Of a stretch of 64,000 nt of DNA, positions 59,934 through 64,000 are shown one piece after another. Both the position numbers and the translations under genes were made by a program. The first letter of the stretch is position 1, and every line of letters starts with the position of its first letter. The notes under the pieces were generated by a model that saw nothing but the letters and a program-made list of their open reading frames with translations, did not search any database and was not told the origin of the DNA. This DNA is from Anaerolineales bacterium (GTDB lineage: Bacteria; Chloroflexota; Anaerolineae; Anaerolineales; UBA4823), in the NCBI GenBank assembly GCA_016929095.1, contig JAFGJM010000022.1:1-64000 (forward strand), given 5' to 3'.

Positions 59934-60340
59934 TGGGGGCTATCACAGCGAAGCGTGCATCTTCTGTCATTGCGAACCAGTCGATCTTTGCCTGGTGAAA
60001 CAACCCACAAAATTGATGGAGTCTGCTTCGTCGCAAAGTTTACACTGAACGAAGTGAATGTGCTTCTCCCAGTGACAGTTCCTTAGGAGCGAAGCGAAGC
60101 ATATGTCACTCATCACGACAAAAGACGAACAGTCTGGCAGGTTTTGTCATTCTGATGAGCGCAGCGAAGAAGAATCTTATTCATCATCGAATGGATTCTT
60201 CGTTTCACGATGAGTGATAATTATCTGTGAAATAAGAATATAATGACCTGGATACACGATAGTCATAACCAATAATGAGTTCCACCGGTTAAAGGCGCTA
60301 TCATCGTAATTAAATCCAATATTATTTCAGGCTCACTTGT
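59934..60340. other. gene-free spacer with dispersed repeat and hairpin
   Basis: Contains copy B of the dispersed repeat (59969-60094) and, further right (about 60160-60210), GAAGAATC / GATTCTTC arms that can form a hairpin. No gene seen. The ABC-F gene at 60341 has no obvious ribosome site. Confidence 0.6.
59969..60094 (+). repeat. dispersed intergenic repeat, copy B
   Basis: Plus-strand copy of the repeat at 2175-2277: ATTGCGAACCAG, CTTTGCCTGGTGAA, GGAGTCTGCTTCGT and CAGTGACAGTTCCTTAGG in the same order, with a longer middle part here. Confidence 0.75.
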
Positions 60341-62005
60341 ATGCTGCTCACCATTTCATCCGTCTCAAAAGCCTATGGCATCCAACAGGTCTTAAAAAAT
60401 ATCTCTTTCACCATCCATGCCGACCAGCATGTGGGGTTGATCGGCGCTAATGGCGTGGGCAAAACCACCTTGCTTAAGATCATCCTGGGAGATGTCGAAG
60501 CCGATAGCGGGGAAGTGACCATGACCAAAGGCATCGACATCGGATGCCTGCCTCAAATAATCACCGATTTCTCCGGAAAGACGATCGATGAATACATCCT
60601 CGACGCCACGGGAAACCTGCGCCAGCTCGAAAGCCGTCTGCGATACCTTGAAAATGCCTTGAGTCAATCCGGGGACAGTGAACAGGCTTCTCTGCTCACC
60701 GAATATGGCGCTGTTTCGGAACTATTCGAGCGCCGGGGAGGCTATGCCATCGATTACAAGATCGATCAGATTATGAGTGGATTGCGCATCAGCCATATTC
60801 CCAGAGATCGAGAGGTAGCCATGCTTTCCGGCGGAGAAAAGGCCCGCCTCAGCCTGGCGGTGTTGCTGCTGCGCTCGCCTGACCTCATGTTGTTAGATGA
60901 GCCTACCAATCACCTGGATTTTGACATGCTGGATTGGTTAGAAATTTATTTACACAAACAGCGCGGCACTATATTGATCGTGTCTCATGACCGGCAATTT
61001 CTCAACCGCACGGTGGACACCCTCATCGAGATCGATGAACATTCGCGGGGGTGCAAAGCATATACTGGTAATTATGAAGATTATCTGATGGCAAAGGCAG
61101 TCGAGCGGGCAAAGTGGGAAAAAGAATACCAGGATCAGCAGGCAGAACTCAAAGCCCTGCGCCAATCCTTGAAAGGACGTGCCCGGACACTGGGTCACAA
61201 CCGGGCAGCTACCGACCGCGATAAGATGGCCCATGATTTCTTCATTGGACGCACCCAGCGGTCCATTTCGAGCAATATTCGGGCAGTGAAAGAGAAAATC
61301 CTGCGCATCGAAGCCAAACCCATCCCCAGGCCTCCCGAGAGCATGCGCATGAACCCGGATTTCGACCCGCAAACCTTGGCGGGAAAGACGCCTCTCATCG
61401 CCTCGGAAATAAGCAAAGCCTTCGGCAGCCAGGTCGTGTTGAAAAACATCAGTTTTGCTTTAAGCGCGGATGACCGCATCGTCCTTATGGGCCCTAACGG
61501 CGCCGGTAAGAGCACCCTGCTTAAAATTCTAACCGGCATGGTGATTCCGGATGAAGGTTATGTAACCACAGCCCCCACCGTGAAGATTGGTTATCTCGAC
61601 CAGGAGCAAGAGGGTCTCGACCTGTCTCAAACCCTGCTGGATGCCTATCGAGAAGATTCTTCACTGCCTGAGGAAAAATTGGTTTCCGACTTGATCCGTT
61701 ATGAGCTATTCGTATATAAAGATGTGCGCAAACCGATTGGCGCCTTGAGCATCGGACAGCGGCGAAAACTGCAGATTGCCCGATTGATCGCCCAACGCGC
61801 CAATGTGTTGCTGTTGGATGAACCCACCAACCACATCAGCTTTGACATTCTGGAAGAACTGGAAAAAGCACTGTTGGATTTCCCCGGGGCAATTGTTGCT
61901 GTGTCTCACGACCGGCGCTTCATCAAACGCTTCGCCCACCAAATTTGGGAATTGAAAGATGGCGAACTGATTTTTTATTCAGAATTGGCAGGGCAACTAT
62001 TGTAA
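60341..62005 (+). CDS. ABC-F family ATPase
   Basis: Soluble protein of 554 residues with two ABC domains and no membrane part, typical of ABC-F ribosome-associated ATPases. Domain 1: GANGVGKTT, MLSGGEKARLSLA, LMLLDEPTNHLDFD. Domain 2: GPNGAGKST, ALSIGQRRKLQIA, VLLLDEPTNHISFD. The linker (about 235-330) is basic and helical, as in translation factors that reach the peptidyl-transferase centre. Members range from translation factors (EttA, Uup) to antibiotic-resistance proteins (ARE); I cannot decide which. A weak hairpin with CTTTTTC follows. Confidence 0.93.
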   Translation: MLLTISSVSKAYGIQQVLKNISFTIHADQHVGLIGANGVGKTTLLKIILGDVEADSGEVTMTKGIDIGCLPQIITDFSGKTIDEYILDATGNLRQLESRLRYLENALSQSGDSEQASLLTEYGAVSELFERRGGYAIDYKIDQIMSGLRISHIPRDREVAMLSGGEKARLSLAVLLLRSPDLMLLDEPTNHLDFDMLDWLEIYLHKQRGTILIVSHDRQFLNRTVDTLIEIDEHSRGCKAYTGNYEDYLMAKAVERAKWEKEYQDQQAELKALRQSLKGRARTLGHNRAATDRDKMAHDFFIGRTQRSISSNIRAVKEKILRIEAKPIPRPPESMRMNPDFDPQTLAGKTPLIASEISKAFGSQVVLKNISFALSADDRIVLMGPNGAGKSTLLKILTGMVIPDEGYVTTAPTVKIGYLDQEQEGLDLSQTLLDAYREDSSLPEEKLVSDLIRYELFVYKDVRKPIGALSIGQRRKLQIARLIAQRANVLLLDEPTNHISFDILEELEKALLDFPGAIVAVSHDRRFIKRFAHQIWELKDGELIFYSELAGQLL

Positions 62006-62126
62006 AGAGAGATCAATTTTGATAAACAATAACAACCTCCCGCGGATTTCGCACATGTGGGAAGCTTTTTCTAAATCGTTCTCCAGCCTTCAATTACCCT
62101 AATTCACCGTATTTTTATACAAATAG

Positions 62127-62155
62127 TTGCATTATTTACAAAAATACTGTATAGT
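62127..62155 (+). promoter_or_regulatory. promoter of the selenoperoxiredoxin gene
   Basis: TTGCAT (62127-62132) and TATAGT (62150-62155) with exactly 17 bases between, in AT-rich surroundings. It would start transcription near 62162, giving a leader of about 70 bases. It also shows that a TTG at 62127 is not the translation start. Confidence 0.65.
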
Positions 62156-62231
62156 GAATAAGGCAAGCTTTACTGATTTTTATCGAATATCCTATTGTCG
62201 TAAATTACCAAAATACAGAAAGGAGAACCAT

Positions 62232-62933
62232 ATGCCCGAAATGAAGGATGGGTGTGTGAAACCCGCAGGCGGGGTGCTTTCACCCAAATCGCAAACTCCC
62301 CAACCATCAGGCGCGGTTCCAGTCCAGGAGGTGAAAAAGATGGTAGCCAGAGTAGGAAAAGAAGCGATTGACTTTGAAGCCAATGCCTTTGTGAAGGGAG
62401 TTGGGTTTAAACCCATAAAACTCTCCGATTATAAAGGCAAATGGATTGTGCTTTGTTTTTATCCGGGGGACTTCACTTTTGTCTGACCGACAGAATTAGC
62501 GGCGGTCGCCGCTCTCTATAAAGAATTTCAAGCCTTAGGAACAGAAATATTAGCTGCCAGCACCGATAGCCGTTTTGTGCACAAGATATGGCAGGAACAG
62601 GAACTCTCCAAGATGGTGGACGGAGGGGTGCCTTTCCCCATGCTATCGGACGCCGGCGGGAAAATTGGCGAAGTCTATGGGATATATGACGAAGCCGCTG
62701 GTGTGGACATCCGCGGCAGATTCATCATCGATCCTGATTTTGTAGTCCGCGCCATGGAAGTGTTGACCCCCGAAGTGGGGCGCAACCCCAAGGAAATGAT
62801 CCGTCAAGTGAAAGCCTTCCAGCATGTGGCTGCCACGGGCGAAGTGACGCCTTCCGGCTGGGAACCGGGTGGCAAAACCTTGACCCCAGGACCCGACCTG
62901 GTGGGTAAGGTGTGGGAAGTCTGGAAACCGTAA
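62232..62933 (+). CDS. selenocysteine peroxiredoxin (Sec at TGA 62484-62486)
   Basis: Thiol/selenol peroxidase of the AhpC/Prx1 fold, 233 residues when the in-frame TGA is read as selenocysteine (residue 85). The sequence around it, [16 protein letters not shown], is the family's peroxidatic-cysteine motif, and the frame continues with normal peroxiredoxin sequence ([25 protein letters not shown]). ATG 62232 has AAGGAGAA just before it. The usual resolving cysteine (VCPxxW) is VTPSGW here, so this is a one-Sec type; the only cysteines are Cys8 in a non-conserved N-terminal extension and Cys75. A SECIS-like hairpin follows the TGA. A stop mutation or sequencing error is the alternative. Confidence 0.9.
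62492..62517 (+). promoter_or_regulatory. SECIS-like hairpin directing selenocysteine insertion
   Basis: Perfect stem AGCGGC (62498-62503) / GCCGCT (62508-62513) with loop GGTC; AGA/TCT below can extend it past a small internal loop. The loop starts 17 bases after the TGA. The E. coli fdhF SECIS has the same GGUC in its loop 18 bases after the UGA, and SelB contacts this loop. The hairpin lies inside the coding sequence, as bacterial SECIS elements do. Confidence 0.85.
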
Positions 62934-62950
62934 AATCAAAGTCTCATGAT

Positions 62951-62987
62951 CGACCTGTCAAACCACACATTGACAGGTCGTTTTTTT
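62951..62987 (+). terminator. intrinsic terminator of the peroxiredoxin gene
   Basis: CGACCTGTCAA / TTGACAGGTCG with an 8-base loop, followed by TTTTTTTATC, 17 bases after the stop codon. Confidence 0.93.
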
Positions 62988-63321
62988 ATCTTTATAAAAT
63001 TGTTTGATCTTCATAAACAACCCTGTGCTCAATATTTTTCTTCATAGCAATATATGCCGACCCCAGTTAAAGATTTTTTATTATTTGGTTTCTATTGAAA
63101 AGAATCGAATTATTATGAACGTATGATCCATGTATAAATAAAGAAAACGATCTTAAATGATTCTCTAAAAGTTTAAAAAAGATTATAATCCAATCAAATT
63201 GCTTCTCTTTATTATTTTGCCCATGAGGAAGCGGGGCAATGATTACTGTGTTTTTCTTCTTCGATAAAAAATAGATATTTGGTTTTTATGTGGGTTATCA
63301 AATCTATTGGAGGTTTTTTCT
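62988..63321. other. AT-rich gene-free spacer
   Basis: Strongly AT-rich with no gene recognised. It should contain the promoter of the propeller-protein gene at 63322; several TATAAT-like words occur and none can be chosen with confidence. Confidence 0.5.
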
Positions 63322-64000
63322 ATGAAAAGAGAAAAAATTTATATATTTCCTTTTGCAATGCTAATATTATTTATTATTTTAAATCTAAAACCCATTACCG
63401 CAAAAGCATTACTTTTCCAAACCCAAACTCCAAAACGTGACCCGCAAATTGTCAGAGAATTATTATTTCAAAATATATCCCTGAATATTGTTTTACCAGA
63501 GAAAACAAAACAATCAACAATCTATCCCGATACAAGCATATTGGGCACCCCTCCTTCTTGGTCGCAATTGATTTTTCAAGCTTATCGAGACGGCAGATGG
63601 AACCTTTATTCAATTCAACCCGATGGAACCGGCGATAGAAAAATCACCTCTAATAAAGGAGCAAACACCTATCCGGCATATAAAAAAAACGGTCAACTAA
63701 TAGCCTTTGCAAATGATCGCAGTGATGATTTTGAAATATATACGATTAATAAAGATGGTTCAAATTTAAAACGAATTACCCAAAATAATGCAACAGATAC
63801 CTTACCCACATGGTCTCCAAATGGCGAGTTAATTGCATTCCAATCTGATCGAGAGGGGAATCATAATATCTACGTTATGGACGAAAATGGAAATAATATT
63901 ATACAATTAACGAATTCTTCGGCTTATGACGGAGAGCCAAGTTGGTCTCCCGTAGGGGATCAAATCGTTTTTGTATCCAATCGCACCGGAAATTTCGAAC
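63322..64000 (+). CDS. secreted TolB-like beta-propeller protein, 3' end cut by window
   Basis: Open frame to the last base, at least 226 residues. N-terminal signal peptide (MKREKIYIFPFAM..., hydrophobic to about residue 28), a short linker, then PD40/TolB-type repeats of about 42 residues: QLIFQAYRDGRWNLYSIQPDG, GQLIAFANDRSDDFEIYTINKDG, GELIAFQSDREGNHNIYVMDENG (each split by TYPAYKK-, PTWSPN- and PSWSPV-type turns). GGAGG lies eight bases before the ATG. AT-rich compared with the rest of the window. Function unknown; such propellers are protein-interaction or surface modules. Confidence 0.88.
   Translation, partial: MKREKIYIFPFAMLILFIILNLKPITAKALLFQTQTPKRDPQIVRELLFQNISLNIVLPEKTKQSTIYPDTSILGTPPSWSQLIFQAYRDGRWNLYSIQPDGTGDRKITSNKGANTYPAYKKNGQLIAFANDRSDDFEIYTINKDGSNLKRITQNNATDTLPTWSPNGELIAFQSDREGNHNIYVMDENGNNIIQLTNSSAYDGEPSWSPVGDQIVFVSNRTGNFE

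Noticed and set aside
62127..62486. Peroxiredoxin region read as two separate short genes or as a pseudogene
   Set aside because: The TGA replaces exactly the peroxidatic cysteine, a SECIS-like hairpin follows, the frame resumes without shift and no other lesion is present. The TTG start at 62127 also overlaps the -35 box.

Overview
The window looks like chromosomal DNA of a Chloroflexota bacterium, probably Anaerolineae. This is an inference from protein style, since there is no rRNA gene here. The hints are secreted proteins with Thr/Pro-rich linkers, a subtilase ending in a YLP-type tail, paired ABC-2 permeases of the PF06182 type, and short palindromic intergenic repeats. Coding density is high, gene order is mosaic, and no transposase, phage gene or CRISPR array was seen.

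Layout. 1-8.8 kb (+): cut alpha/beta hydrolase, TspO-like membrane protein, DUF1801 protein, holB, a GAF-GAF-PAS histidine kinase, an MBL-fold protein with altered metal ligands, asparaginase II and endonuclease III. 8.7-14.6 kb (-): S9 peptidase, rnhB, a GT2 glycosyltransferase, two poorly known proteins, tRNA-Pro(TGG), an FtsB/DivIC-like protein and tRNA-Leu(CAG). 14.7-21.1 kb (+): an envelope cluster with a 7-TM kinase-like protein lacking the phospho-acceptor His, a LysM protein, an LCP-family lipoprotein, a glycosidase-like TIM-barrel protein and a lipoprotein. 21.2-24.3 kb (-): a GyrA-type topoisomerase subunit with a 220-residue basic tail. 24.6-34 kb: a UvrA paralogue, two ABC export operons (one beside a double-MerR regulator, one behind a TetR gene) and a GNAT acetyltransferase. 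34-44.4 kb (-): rpoC without rpoB beside it, then a complete oligopeptide ABC importer. 44.8-48.9 kb: DMT transporter, DUF2917 protein, MocR-type regulator and YchF-like GTPase. 49-51.7 kb: an AT-rich restriction-modification pair. 51.7-62 kb: oligoendopeptidase F, GIY-YIG protein, DUF47/PiT phosphate pair, cupin, DinB-like protein, diguanylate cyclase, subtilase and ABC-F ATPase. 62.2-62.9 kb: a peroxiredoxin. 63.3 kb to the end: a cut TolB-like propeller protein.

The most striking item is the peroxiredoxin at 62232-62933. It is interrupted by one in-frame TGA exactly where the peroxidatic cysteine belongs (FTFV-TGA-PTEL). Seventeen bases after the TGA is the GGTC loop of a perfect 6-bp hairpin, which matches the bacterial SECIS pattern. 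The gene also has a well-spaced promoter, a good ribosome binding site and an intrinsic terminator. I read it as a selenocysteine peroxiredoxin that also lacks the usual C-terminal resolving cysteine.

Functionally, the peptide importer, oligoendopeptidase F, S9 peptidase, subtilase and asparaginase suggest a peptide- and amino-acid-using life style. The LCP/LysM/FtsB-like genes serve envelope and division, and the selenoperoxiredoxin serves peroxide defence. The restriction-modification pair and the AT-rich right end are the likeliest recently acquired parts.
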